This document shows, in pieces, positions 34,083-42,754 of a stretch of 47,065 nucleotides of DNA. A model generated the notes under the pieces. It was given only the letters and a program-made list of their open reading frames with translations, did no database searches and was not told the DNA's origin. Positions within the stretch are counted from its first letter, which is position 1. The number at the start of each line of letters is the position of its first letter. Position numbers and translations under genes: made by a program. The stretch is from Ferruginibacter sp. Its GTDB lineage: Bacteria > Bacteroidota > Bacteroidia > Chitinophagales > Chitinophagaceae. The stretch spans positions 1 to 47,065 of the forward strand of contig JAURWD010000274.1 in NCBI GenBank assembly GCA_030655145.1, read 5' to 3'.

Positions 34083-34604
34083 TTATGCCTGTTTATGCGC
34101 CACTGTCCATTTGAGAAAATCGTCGAGTTGCTGGTTGATGGCTTTCAGGGTACCGGGATCTGTGAAATGTCCTTCTTCATCCATTAATTTATCTACCATT
34201 GAAATGGGAAGCTGGTTTGGCAGCACGGTAACTTTCACGTGATTGAGCACGCCAGCCAGGTGATCCATACCTCTTAAATTCCCGGCCCTGCCGGTTGAAA
34301 CCCCCACAAGCATTGCTTTTTTATGCCACCAGAGCGAATGGGATTTACCGGTGTCAAACAACAATTTCAGGGCGCCAGGAAAACTGCCATTGTATTCGGG
34401 AGAAATGATGATGTAATTATGATTAGGGATGATCAGCTCATTTTCAATTTTCATAAAGCTGTCATCGCGGGTGAGCAGGTTAACGCCTTCAAGGGAAAGT
34501 AAGCCGGCCTCAACAGATCTTTCTTGTAACAACCGCTGGTATTCCTTTGCAACTTTTAAAGTGGTACTGCCAACCCTGTTTGTCCCTGAAATAATAAGAT
34601 ACAT
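34083..34604 (-). CDS. NADPH-dependent FMN reductase-like flavoprotein
   Basis: A 173-residue flavodoxin-fold protein: IISGTNRVGSTTLKVA forms the FMN phosphate loop, IIISPEYNGSFPGALKLL is the SPEYN motif, and GVSTGRAGNLRGMDHLAG is the second flavin-contacting loop. Members reduce FMN, quinones, chromate or azo compounds with NAD(P)H. Single gene, divergent from parA with a 285-bp gap. Confidence 0.92.
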   Translation of the reverse strand: MYLIISGTNRVGSTTLKVAKEYQRLLQERSVEAGLLSLEGVNLLTRDDSFMKIENELIIPNHNYIIISPEYNGSFPGALKLLFDTGKSHSLWWHKKAMLVGVSTGRAGNLRGMDHLAGVLNHVKVTVLPNQLPISMVDKLMDEEGHFTDPGTLKAINQQLDDFLKWTVAHKQA

Positions 34605-34797
34605 GTATGTTTTTTTAATGGCCTGCGCAACTCAACAACCAGGAAGCGGCATTGTTCCCAAAGATATGCCGAAGCCTGAAATTTGTCAACCTGTCATAAT
34701 ATAGAATCGCTCCCGCCGTATAGTTAACCAGCCCGCAGCAGTGAGATTCGGCCCACCAGTGTGACCAAATTGTGGTTTATACTTGACTTGCAAACAG

Positions 34798-34805
34798 TAC
34801 CTTTG
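34798..34805 (+). promoter_or_regulatory. Candidate -7 element upstream of parA
   Basis: TACCTTTG matches TAnnTTTG and lies 85 bp upstream of the parA start. The best -33 candidate (TTG at 34770-34772) is 25 bp away, more than usual, so the promoter assignment is tentative. Confidence 0.35.
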
Positions 34806-34889
34806 CCAACTCCCGGCCGGTAAGGCTGGTTAATGTCACAGAACTAGTTTCGATCAATTTTTAAAAAGAATATCACCTCAGGTGGATGT

Positions 34890-35690
34890 ATGGCAAGGAT
34901 AATAGGAATAGCTAACCAGAAAGGCGGAGTAGGAAAAACCACGACGGCAATCAATTTAGCAGCAAGTTTAGCTGTTCTTGAATACAAAACTTTGCTCGTA
35001 GATGCTGATCCCCAGGCAAATAGCACCACCGGTGTCGGTTTCGACCTGCACAACATTACGCAAAGCCTTTACGATTGTATGGTGAACGAGGCGCAAGCCA
35101 AAGACATCTTATTGAAGTCCGACATACCTAATCTTGACCTTATTCCCTCGCACATTGACCTTGTTGGCGCTGAGATCGAAATGATCAACTACCCTAACCG
35201 GGAAGGCGTTCTCAAAAAAATACTGGAACCAATTCGCGATGAATACGATTTCATCGTGATCGATTGCTCTCCTTCGCTTGGTTTGATCACGGTGAATGCA
35301 CTTGTTGCTTCTGACAGCGTGGTTGTGCCGGTGCAGACAGAGTTTTTCGCATTGGAAGGTTTGGGAAAGCTGCTAAACACGATCAAGATCGTTCAGAACA
35401 GGTTGAATCCCGAATTACAAATAGAAGGTATCTTAATGACCATGTATGATGGCCGTCTACGTTTGTGCAACCAGGTGGTGGCCGAGGTACGACGTCATTT
35501 TGAAGATATTGTTTTTAGCAGCATCATACACCGGAATACCCGGTTGAGCGAAGCGCCTAGTTTTGGCAAACCGGTTATACTTTATGATGCGGACAGCAAG
35601 GGTGCGGTAAACTACCTGAACCTGGCCAAAGAGATTCTCCAGAAAAACAACCTCACGAAGATCAAACAGGAAGACCGCGTACTGCAATAA
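34890..35690 (+). CDS. parA: Chromosome partitioning ATPase ParA (Soj)
   Basis: A 266-residue ParA-type Walker ATPase. The deviant Walker A motif is [14 protein letters not shown] at residues 8-21, the A' motif is [12 protein letters not shown], and the B motif is [11 protein letters not shown]. The short N-terminus with no helix-turn-helix marks the chromosomal Soj type rather than plasmid P1-type proteins. ParA binds DNA in an ATP-dependent way and is recycled by ParB-parS to segregate replicated origins. parB follows 86 bp downstream, so this is the parAB operon. Chromosomal parAB are often near the origin, but no DnaA or parS site was found in this window. Confidence 0.96.
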   Translation: MARIIGIANQKGGVGKTTTAINLAASLAVLEYKTLLVDADPQANSTTGVGFDLHNITQSLYDCMVNEAQAKDILLKSDIPNLDLIPSHIDLVGAEIEMINYPNREGVLKKILEPIRDEYDFIVIDCSPSLGLITVNALVASDSVVVPVQTEFFALEGLGKLLNTIKIVQNRLNPELQIEGILMTMYDGRLRLCNQVVAEVRRHFEDIVFSSIIHRNTRLSEAPSFGKPVILYDADSKGAVNYLNLAKEILQKNNLTKIKQEDRVLQ

Positions 35691-35776
35691 ATACCGTTTC
35701 GCTCCATGATTTGATCTGACTCATTAACCCAGCATCGGCCGGAAACCGCTGTTTGCTTAGCTCGATAATTTCAATA

Positions 35777-36712
35777 ATGAACGTTCCAAATAAAAATATG
35801 CCCGCTCCAAACAAAAAAGATGCACTCGGCAAAGGCATCCGCAGCTTGTTACAAAATATTGATGCCGACTTAAAAAGCACTGCAGGAAGTTTAAAAACTG
35901 ATGTGGTGGAAAAAACCACCGCCACCAACCGGGTAGGGTTAGACGAAATTGAGATCAATCCAAAGCAGCCAAGGAAGGATTTTGACGAGACTGCCCTGAG
36001 TGAACTTGCGGCTTCCTTAAAGTTGCATGATATCATTCAACCCTTGACCGTAAGCAAAATGGCGAATGGTAAGTATCGGTTGATCGCGGGTGAACGTCGT
36101 TTTAGGGCGGCAAAGATCGCCGGACTCAAAGACGTGCCGGTTTACATCCGCCAGGCAAACGATGCCGACTTGCTGGAACTGGCATTGCTTGAAAATTTAC
36201 AACGCGAGAACCTGAATGCCATTGAAATTGCACTCAGTTACAAAAGGTTGATGGATGAGCTCGACTACACGCAGGAGCAGGTTTCTGAACGGATGGGTAA
36301 AGAGAGAAGCACTGTCACCAATTATATTCGTTTGCTAAAACTACCACCCGATATCCAGGTAGCTGTTCGTACAAACGTGATCAGCATGGGGCACGCGAGA
36401 GCATTGATCAACGTAGACATGGTTGATAAACAATTGTTTATTTTTTCGGAGATCAAAAACAAATCACTTTCAGTACGTCAAACGGAAGACCTTGTTCGCA
36501 ACATGTACACGGGCGGCGGCGCTGTTAAAGATTCCGTAAAACCCGCACTGCCACCGGCATTTAAAAAGATAGAAGATAATTTAGCATCGCACTACAACAC
36601 AAAAGTTAAACTGGTGCATAACAAAAAAGGCTACGGAGCCGTAACGTTCGAATATTATTCACTGGAAGAATTGAACGGGTTGTTAGACAAGCTGAATATC
36701 AAAGTAAGTTGA
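35777..36712 (+). CDS. parB: Chromosome partitioning protein ParB (Spo0J)
   Basis: The chosen start at 35777 (MNVPNKNMPAPNKKDALGKG) gives 311 residues; 35753 and 35798 are alternatives. ParB features are complete: QPRKDFDETALSELAASL, IAGERRFRAAKIAGL (CTP-binding GERRxRA box), LLENLQRENLN, then a helix-turn-helix YTQEQVSERMGKERSTVTNY and a C-terminal dimerisation part. ParB loads on parS and spreads as a CTP-dependent clamp. The stop TGA overlaps the next start by one base, so parB and the DUF5683 gene are translationally coupled. Confidence 0.95.
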   Translation: MNVPNKNMPAPNKKDALGKGIRSLLQNIDADLKSTAGSLKTDVVEKTTATNRVGLDEIEINPKQPRKDFDETALSELAASLKLHDIIQPLTVSKMANGKYRLIAGERRFRAAKIAGLKDVPVYIRQANDADLLELALLENLQRENLNAIEIALSYKRLMDELDYTQEQVSERMGKERSTVTNYIRLLKLPPDIQVAVRTNVISMGHARALINVDMVDKQLFIFSEIKNKSLSVRQTEDLVRNMYTGGGAVKDSVKPALPPAFKKIEDNLASHYNTKVKLVHNKKGYGAVTFEYYSLEELNGLLDKLNIKVS

Positions 36713-37329
36713 TGCAAAAAACACTGTTTATATTTTCTTTTTTGTTTTTGTTTTTTGGCAATAACCAAATTTTTGCACAGGTTGTAAAAGATACCGTTCC
36801 TAAAGCGAGCACGACCACACCGGATACCACCCTTGCGTCTCCGGTCAAAAAAAAACACGATCCACGGGTTGCGACCATTCGCTCCGCCATTATTCCTGGC
36901 TGGGGCCAGATCTACAATAAAAAATATTGGAAACTTCCCCTGGTTTACGGCGCCCTCGGTACCACGGCTGGCGTATTTTTCTACAATACAAAAAATTACA
37001 AACTTCTTCGTGCTGCTTACATTTACCGCACAGATAAAGACACTACCAACGATAAATTGATTGAAGCAAAGTTCCAGGTTTTATCAACCGGGGCTTTGCG
37101 TACCAACCGCGACCTCTTCCGTCAAAACGTTGACTACTCGGTGTTGTTCTTTATTCTTTTCTGGGGGCTCAATGTTGTGGATGCAACCATTGATGGCCAC
37201 CTGAAAGAATTTGATGTGAGCGACAACATCAGTTTTCACATTACGCCTGGTTTAAGCGACATGGCTAACACCACAGGACTCAGTCTTGTATTCGACATTC
37301 ACTCCCGCAAATTCAAGAGAGCTAAATAA
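36712..37329 (+). CDS. DUF5683 domain membrane protein
   Basis: The ATG at 36712 overlaps the parB stop (TGATG); a TTG one codon earlier is not needed. The 205-residue protein has a signal sequence (TLFIFSFLFLFFGNNQIFAQ), a Pro/Thr/Lys linker and the DUF5683 core with RSAIIPGWGQIYNKKYWKLP, GALGTTAGVFFYN and a later hydrophobic helix with FFILFWGLNVVDATIDGHL. It is a conserved neighbour of parB in Bacteroidota; its role is unknown but location suggests the envelope. Confidence 0.9.
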   Translation: MQKTLFIFSFLFLFFGNNQIFAQVVKDTVPKASTTTPDTTLASPVKKKHDPRVATIRSAIIPGWGQIYNKKYWKLPLVYGALGTTAGVFFYNTKNYKLLRAAYIYRTDKDTTNDKLIEAKFQVLSTGALRTNRDLFRQNVDYSVLFFILFWGLNVVDATIDGHLKEFDVSDNISFHITPGLSDMANTTGLSLVFDIHSRKFKRAK

Positions 37330-37362
37330 TTATCTTTGCCTGCTAAACCAAGCGAAGAAATT

Positions 37363-38124
37363 ATGAACGCAGCAGGCAATAGTGTAAACAACCGAGCGAC
37401 TACCTTAAATATTGCATTGATTGGATATGGAAAAATGGGCAAGGCAATTGAAGAAATTGCATTGCAGAGAGGCCACACCATTGCACTTAAAATCGACATT
37501 GACTCGGCCGACCAATTTACCCCCGAAAATTTAGCCACCTGCGATGTTGCCATTGAATTTACAAGTCCACATAGTGCCGTTGAAAATATTCGAAAATGCC
37601 TGGCGGCAGGGATACCGGTGGTAAGCGGCAGTACCGGCTGGCTCGAACAGTGGCCTACAATAAAATCTGAGTGTGAAACGAGCGGCGGTTCGTTGGTGTA
37701 CGCGAGTAATTATAGTGTTGGCGTGAATATTTTCTTTGAACTAAACAACCTGCTTGCCCGCCTGATGGACCCTCATGCAGAATATGATGTTACGATGGAA
37801 GAGATTCATCATACGGAGAAAAGAGATGCCCCCAGCGGAACGGCCATCACGCTCGCCGAACAAATTCTCGAAAACCTTGGAAGAAAAAAACAATGGGTAA
37901 ACCAGTTAGCTGCGACGCCGACCGAGTTGGCAATCATCAGTGAACGCATTGATCCGGCACCTGGCACCCATAAAGTGAAATACTCATCTCCGATTGATGA
38001 TATCGAGATCATTCATACAGCGCATAACCGTAAGGGTTTTGCTACGGGGGCCGTTCTCGCGGCAGAATTTTTAAAAGGCAAAAAAGGTATCTTTAGCATG
38101 AAAGATGTACTAGGATTCAGTTAA
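37363..38124 (+). CDS. dapB: 4-hydroxy-tetrahydrodipicolinate reductase
   Basis: The ATG at 37363 (MNAAGNSVNNRATTLN) gives 253 residues; an in-frame TTG at 37336 is unlikely and falls within a TATCTTTG sequence (37331-37338) that fits a -7 element. The NAD(P)H-binding Rossmann motif is IALIGYGKMGKAIEE, and the substrate and catalytic region is VTMEEIHHTEKRDAPSGTA (His-His and Lys). GSTGW and SNYSVGVNIFF are also typical. It reduces the dihydrodipicolinate precursor in diaminopimelate/lysine synthesis. It follows the DUF5683 gene by 33 bp. Confidence 0.95.
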   Translation: MNAAGNSVNNRATTLNIALIGYGKMGKAIEEIALQRGHTIALKIDIDSADQFTPENLATCDVAIEFTSPHSAVENIRKCLAAGIPVVSGSTGWLEQWPTIKSECETSGGSLVYASNYSVGVNIFFELNNLLARLMDPHAEYDVTMEEIHHTEKRDAPSGTAITLAEQILENLGRKKQWVNQLAATPTELAIISERIDPAPGTHKVKYSSPIDDIEIIHTAHNRKGFATGAVLAAEFLKGKKGIFSMKDVLGFS

Positions 38125-38168
38125 ATTCAGCTGGCCTGTACCGACTGTTATCCTCTAACTTTTTATGA

Positions 38169-40109
38169 ATGAAAAAAATCAGCCTGTGGATCTTCCTTCC
38201 GGCAATTTTTGCAGCCCTTTCTACGCCTGCTGGTGCTCAAAAAAACAAAGCTATTCTAGACAGCCTCTTAACGCTTACGAAAGTTCAGACTGACAGCCAA
38301 CTAGTACAAACGTATAACGAACTCACCTGGCAGTACCGGCTGGTAGACCGCGACAAAGCAATCGAAGCAGGTAACGAAGCTATTCAGCTCGCTGAAAAAA
38401 TAAATTATAAAAAAGGAATTGCCCAGGCTTACAACGACCTGGGCATTATTTTTTTTGATCAGGAAAATTATGACACCGCCATCCTGCTATACAACCGCTC
38501 GGCAGCCTTGCGGAAAGCATTAAATGATGAAGCAGGACAGGCGAAGATCTTCAACAAGATCGGCATCGTGTACCAGAAACAAGGTGTATTCGATAAAGCG
38601 CTCGAAAACCAATTAAAAGCGTTGGCATTGTTTGAACAGGCGGCCAACGAACAGGGTATCTCCTACTCATTGAATAACATCGGCATCATTCATCAAAATC
38701 TTGGTCGTTACGAAAAGGCAATTGAATACCAGCTACGATCCATTAAGATCAAGGAAAAAATCGGCGACAAATATGGCCTTGCTGGCTCTTACGTAAACAT
38801 CGCAAACAATTACCTCAACCTGCAGGATCACCAGCGTTCTGCCGATTATTATGGCAAGGCCATCAGCATCAGTCGCGATCTTAATGATAAAGAATACCTC
38901 TCCAATGCCTTGAACAACCTGGGGAGCCAACACCTGCGGGAAGGGAAAACGAAGCTCGCGGTACCGCTTATACGCGAAGCGTTTACGCTTAGGGACAGCC
39001 TGGGTGACACGAAGGGTATGGTGAGCTGCCTGCATAACCTCGGAGAAGCTTTTTTGCAAGAGGGTAAGTATGACAGTGCCGTGATAACGCTCGAGCGTGG
39101 GTTGTCGATGGGCAAGCAAGCCGTGAACTGTAAGCCAGAGATCAACAAGATCTACCTGGCACTGGCGAACCTATATGAGCAGCAAGGTGAACCCAAGAAA
39201 TCTCTCGAGTTATTTAAACTATACGCGGCCTCGAAGGATTCCCTATTCACTGATGGGCTGGGTGAAAAGTTTGCGGAACTCGAAACAAAGTTTAAAACGC
39301 TGGAGAAAGAAAAATTGATCCAACAGCAACAATTTGACCTGACGCAAAAAAATTATTGGATCATGAGTATTGCCGGGCTGTTGGTACTTGGAACACTGTT
39401 GGGATATTCCTATTTGCACCGGAGCAAACTCAAGCAACAGAAGAACCTGCAACGCGAAGTAATAGTACAGCAGGATCTCGCAACAAAAGCAATTTTACAT
39501 GCGGAAGAAAATGAAAGAAAAAGGATCGCGGCAGATCTGCATGATGGTGTTGGTCAAATGATGAGCGTTGCAAAAATGAACTTATCCGCGTTTGAAAGTG
39601 ACTTGCAGTTTACTTCGCCGCAACAGAGAATGGCCTATGAAAAAATGATTGACCTGGTCGACGATAGTTGCCGGGAGATCAGGAGCATCAGCCACCAGAT
39701 GATGCCGAACGCGTTATTAAAATCCGGCCTCGCCAGTGCATTGAAAGAATTTTTAGATAGAATTGATAGTCGCCTCCTCACCATTAATTTTCATACCGAA
39801 GGACTCAATGAACGACTCGCTACAAACATTGAAACGGTGCTCTACAGGGTGCTGCAGGAATGCGTCAACAACGTCATCAAACATTCCGAAGCCAACAGGC
39901 TGGAGATAGCCCTCATAAAAGACGCGGATGGAATTTCGGTAACCATCGAGGACGACGGTAAAGGATTTGACAAAAGCATGGCAGATTTTGAAGAAGGTAT
40001 TGGGCTCAAAAATATTCGTACCCGCATAGAATACTTAAAAGGTACGGTAGAATTTGATTCGGAGCCTGGACGGGGCACACTGGTAGCCATTCATGTGCCT
40101 TTGTCCTGA
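38169..40109 (+). CDS. TPR-containing sensor histidine kinase (HisKA_3/NarL type)
   Basis: A 646-residue two-component sensor. A signal peptide (residues 1-23) is followed by a periplasmic array of about seven TPR units (residues 50-350; for example AYNDLGIIFFDQENYDTAI, SLNNIGIIHQNLGRYEKAI), a charged coiled coil near 360-390 and one transmembrane helix (YWIMSIAGLLVLGTLLGY, 396-413). The kinase core has ENERKRIAADLHDGVGQ with phospho-acceptor His458 (HisKA_3) and the ATPase domain LQECVNNVIKHSEANRL, then IEDDGKGFD and GIGLKNIRTRIEYL. The cognate regulator starts 81 bp downstream. The TPR sensor probably detects a peptide or envelope protein; the signal is not known. Confidence 0.95.
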   Translation: MKKISLWIFLPAIFAALSTPAGAQKNKAILDSLLTLTKVQTDSQLVQTYNELTWQYRLVDRDKAIEAGNEAIQLAEKINYKKGIAQAYNDLGIIFFDQENYDTAILLYNRSAALRKALNDEAGQAKIFNKIGIVYQKQGVFDKALENQLKALALFEQAANEQGISYSLNNIGIIHQNLGRYEKAIEYQLRSIKIKEKIGDKYGLAGSYVNIANNYLNLQDHQRSADYYGKAISISRDLNDKEYLSNALNNLGSQHLREGKTKLAVPLIREAFTLRDSLGDTKGMVSCLHNLGEAFLQEGKYDSAVITLERGLSMGKQAVNCKPEINKIYLALANLYEQQGEPKKSLELFKLYAASKDSLFTDGLGEKFAELETKFKTLEKEKLIQQQQFDLTQKNYWIMSIAGLLVLGTLLGYSYLHRSKLKQQKNLQREVIVQQDLATKAILHAEENERKRIAADLHDGVGQMMSVAKMNLSAFESDLQFTSPQQRMAYEKMIDLVDDSCREIRSISHQMMPNALLKSGLASALKEFLDRIDSRLLTINFHTEGLNERLATNIETVLYRVLQECVNNVIKHSEANRLEIALIKDADGISVTIEDDGKGFDKSMADFEEGIGLKNIRTRIEYLKGTVEFDSEPGRGTLVAIHVPLS

Positions 40110-40190
40110 GAAATAATTAAATTCACAAAAAACCTGGCCCCATTAATTTCGGCTAACCGTTCATGTTATGATTTTGTAAAACACTAATAA

Positions 40191-40832
40191 ATGTTTCCCG
40201 ACACGATTTCACTTGCAATTGTTGATGATCACCAGATCGTAATTGATGGGCTCAAGTCCTTGCTGGATGGCCATCACCGGTTTGTGGTGCAACTTGAAAG
40301 TACGCAGCCGGTGAAAATGTTAGAGCAACTCAGGGAGCAGTCAGTTGACATTTTATTGACTGATGTGATGATGCCACTTATGAACGGTGCCGACCTGGCG
40401 AAGGAAGTTCACAAAAAATTCCCTACCATTAAGATCCTCGCATTGTCAATGAGCGGGCAGGGTGAGCTTGTAAACAAGATGATCGAAGACGCTAATATTG
40501 CGGGGTACGTGCTGAAAAATATCGGTAAACAAGAGTTGGTTGGGGCCCTGGAAAAAATCGCGGGTGGAGGTATTTATTTCAGTGAAGAAGTGTTGGCTGA
40601 AATGACACGTGCCAGCCAGCTAAAGCAAGAAAACATTGCGATCAACCTAACGGTCAGGGAAGTGGAGATCATTCAACTGATCGAAAAAGAATTAAACAAC
40701 AAAGCCATTGCAGACCGTTTGTTTCTGAGTGAACGCACAGTAGAAACTCATCGTAAAAACATCTTCAGGAAAACCCGGACAAATAGCCTGATCGGGTTGA
40801 TCAAATACGCTTACGAACATAAACTCGTGTAG
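40191..40832 (+). CDS. NarL/LuxR family response regulator
   Basis: A 213-residue response regulator. The receiver domain has acidic pair Asp12-Asp13 (AIVDDHQIVIDGL), phospho-acceptor Asp58 (DILLTDVMMPLMNG), Ser86 and Lys109 (GYVLKNIGK). The C-terminal helix-turn-helix is LuxR-type: LTVREVEIIQLIEKELNNK, then LFLSERTVETHRKNIFRK. It is the natural partner of the kinase just upstream. Target genes are unknown. Its stop is three bases from that of the convergent ABC transporter gene. Confidence 0.96.
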   Translation: MFPDTISLAIVDDHQIVIDGLKSLLDGHHRFVVQLESTQPVKMLEQLREQSVDILLTDVMMPLMNGADLAKEVHKKFPTIKILALSMSGQGELVNKMIEDANIAGYVLKNIGKQELVGALEKIAGGGIYFSEEVLAEMTRASQLKQENIAINLTVREVEIIQLIEKELNNKAIADRLFLSERTVETHRKNIFRKTRTNSLIGLIKYAYEHKLV

Positions 40833-40835
40833 CGA

Positions 40836-42704
40836 TTACCGGTAGCCCATCGCCTGCAACTGGAATAACTCCGCGTATCGTCCACCTTTTTCCAATAACT
40901 CTTCGTGACTGCCAATTTCAAGTATCTGGCCTTTTTCAAGCACCAGGATGCGGTTAGCCATGCGCACGGTTGAGAACCTGTGCGATATCAGCATCGCTGT
41001 TTTGTCTTTTGTCAATTCGGAAAACCGTTGAAAAACCTCGTACTCAGAACGTGCATCTAAGGCGGCCGTTGGCTCATCCAATACCATTAGCTGGGCATCC
41101 CGCATGTAGGCACGGGCGAGGGCGATCTTCTGCCACTCACCTCCCGACAATTCAACCCCGCCGGAAAATTTTCTTCCCAGCACCTGGTCGTAACTGTTAG
41201 GTAATCTCTCAATGATGGTATTGGCCAGGCTTTGATTGGCGGAATGCACGATGAGGGCCTTGTTATCTTTCTGGCTGATATTGCCCATGGCTATATTTTC
41301 CGTGGCCGTCATCTGGTAGCGCAAAAAATCCTGGAAGATGATCCCGATCTCCGCACGCAGGTCCGCAAGGTCATATTCACGCAGGTCGTGCCCGTCCAGC
41401 AGGATGCGGCCTTCAGTTGGTTCGTATAACCTGACAAGCAATTTTACCAGGGTAGTTTTACCTGCGCCGTTTTCCCCTACCAGTGCGAGCTTTTCGCCGG
41501 CGTTCAATGTGAAATTGAGGTTACGGTTTGCCCATCGGTTCGAATGAAGGTATTTGAAGCCAACGTTTTCAAAAGTAAAACCTTGCTGTATTGGGCGGGG
41601 AAATGGCCGGGCTTGTGGATTCACTTTCATCTTCGATTTTATCTGGAAGAAATCGAAATAGTCCCGCAAATACAAAGCTCCCTGGGATACCAGGCTTACC
41701 CTTTTGATCACGTTTTGTGAAAGCACACCCAATTGTCGAATAGAACCTATCATAAATGTGAGGCCACCGATGGTGAGCGTCCCGGCGAGCACGCCCTGGA
41801 TAATAAAAACAAAGGCAACGTAATAGCCGACGGAGCCAGGCAAAGAAAGCAAGGTTCCGAGGATGGCCCTGCGAATGCCAAGATTACGGGTGGCACGATA
41901 GAAACTAGTGGATATATTTTTAAAGCGCTGGATAAAAAAACGGGATAGATCAAATACCCGAATTTCTTTCGCGGATTCATCACTGCTTCCCATCAAGCGG
42001 ATGTACTCCAACTGCCGCCTGCCTTCGGTTTGGCTGCGCAACAGGTTATAGTTCTTTGTGTTGAAATAAGATTCACCGAGGAAGGATGGAATGATGGAAA
42101 TAAGCAACACGAAGATCAGCCATGGGTTGAACACGACGAGGCCTCCAGCTAAAAAACCGATGGTAATAAAATCCTGCACCTGGCTGAACACCTGCGACAA
42201 TAACACGGAGCGCCCGGTTGTTTGCTGGCGCGCTCTTTCAAGCTTATCATAAAATACCGCGTCTTCAAACTGGTCGAGATCGAGCGTCGCAGCATGAGAC
42301 ATCAGCAACATGGAAGTTTTGTTCGCCAATAGTTCTCCCAATAAATTATCGATCAGTAGAACTGTCCTGGTAAAGGCTGTCATGGTGATCACCAGGCAGA
42401 ACTCTATCACTACCAGCGTCCAGAGATGTGTGTGGGATTGTGTTTCATTTCCGGCCCTGGTTAAAAAGACGACCTGGTCGATGATCAGTTTGCCGGTCAA
42501 CAGCATTCCAAATGGTAATACAGCCTGGATGATGCGCAGCAGCATATTTGCAAAGGTGAGACCCGGGCTGGTTTTCCAGATAAGCCGGAAAAACCTTGGC
42601 AGATTTTTAAACGCCGCCAAACGATCCTTCAGCGTCAGCAACTCGGAAGATTTATCCGGTGCACCTTTAGAATCAAAAATAAACTTCCAGATCTTACCTA
42701 TCAT
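40836..42704 (-). CDS. ABC transporter, fused permease and ATPase (exporter type)
   Basis: A 622-residue half-transporter: an N-terminal domain with about six hydrophobic helices (residues 40-340; for example LLRIIQAVLPFGMLLTGKLI, WLIFVLLISIIPSFLG) and a C-terminal ATPase. Motifs: Walker A VGENGAGKTTL, Q loop GIIFQDFLRYQMT, signature VELSGGEWQKIAL, Walker B LMVLDEPTAALD and switch ISHRF. It should work as a homodimer or with an unseen partner and export lipids, peptides or drugs. It lies 50 bp downstream of the NRPS gene in the same direction, so export of the NRPS product is likely. Confidence 0.93.
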   Translation of the reverse strand: MIGKIWKFIFDSKGAPDKSSELLTLKDRLAAFKNLPRFFRLIWKTSPGLTFANMLLRIIQAVLPFGMLLTGKLIIDQVVFLTRAGNETQSHTHLWTLVVIEFCLVITMTAFTRTVLLIDNLLGELLANKTSMLLMSHAATLDLDQFEDAVFYDKLERARQQTTGRSVLLSQVFSQVQDFITIGFLAGGLVVFNPWLIFVLLISIIPSFLGESYFNTKNYNLLRSQTEGRRQLEYIRLMGSSDESAKEIRVFDLSRFFIQRFKNISTSFYRATRNLGIRRAILGTLLSLPGSVGYYVAFVFIIQGVLAGTLTIGGLTFMIGSIRQLGVLSQNVIKRVSLVSQGALYLRDYFDFFQIKSKMKVNPQARPFPRPIQQGFTFENVGFKYLHSNRWANRNLNFTLNAGEKLALVGENGAGKTTLVKLLVRLYEPTEGRILLDGHDLREYDLADLRAEIGIIFQDFLRYQMTATENIAMGNISQKDNKALIVHSANQSLANTIIERLPNSYDQVLGRKFSGGVELSGGEWQKIALARAYMRDAQLMVLDEPTAALDARSEYEVFQRFSELTKDKTAMLISHRFSTVRMANRILVLEKGQILEIGSHEELLEKGGRYAELFQLQAMGYR

Positions 42705-42754
42705 AATGTGTATTCGTGCAGGAGAATTTCGTTAGCAATTCCAACTCAACTGGC

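Noticed and set aside
34605..36712. Search for parS sites (TGTTTCACGTGAAACA-like) near parAB
   Set aside because: No sequence close to the consensus was seen by eye in the window; absence is not proven.
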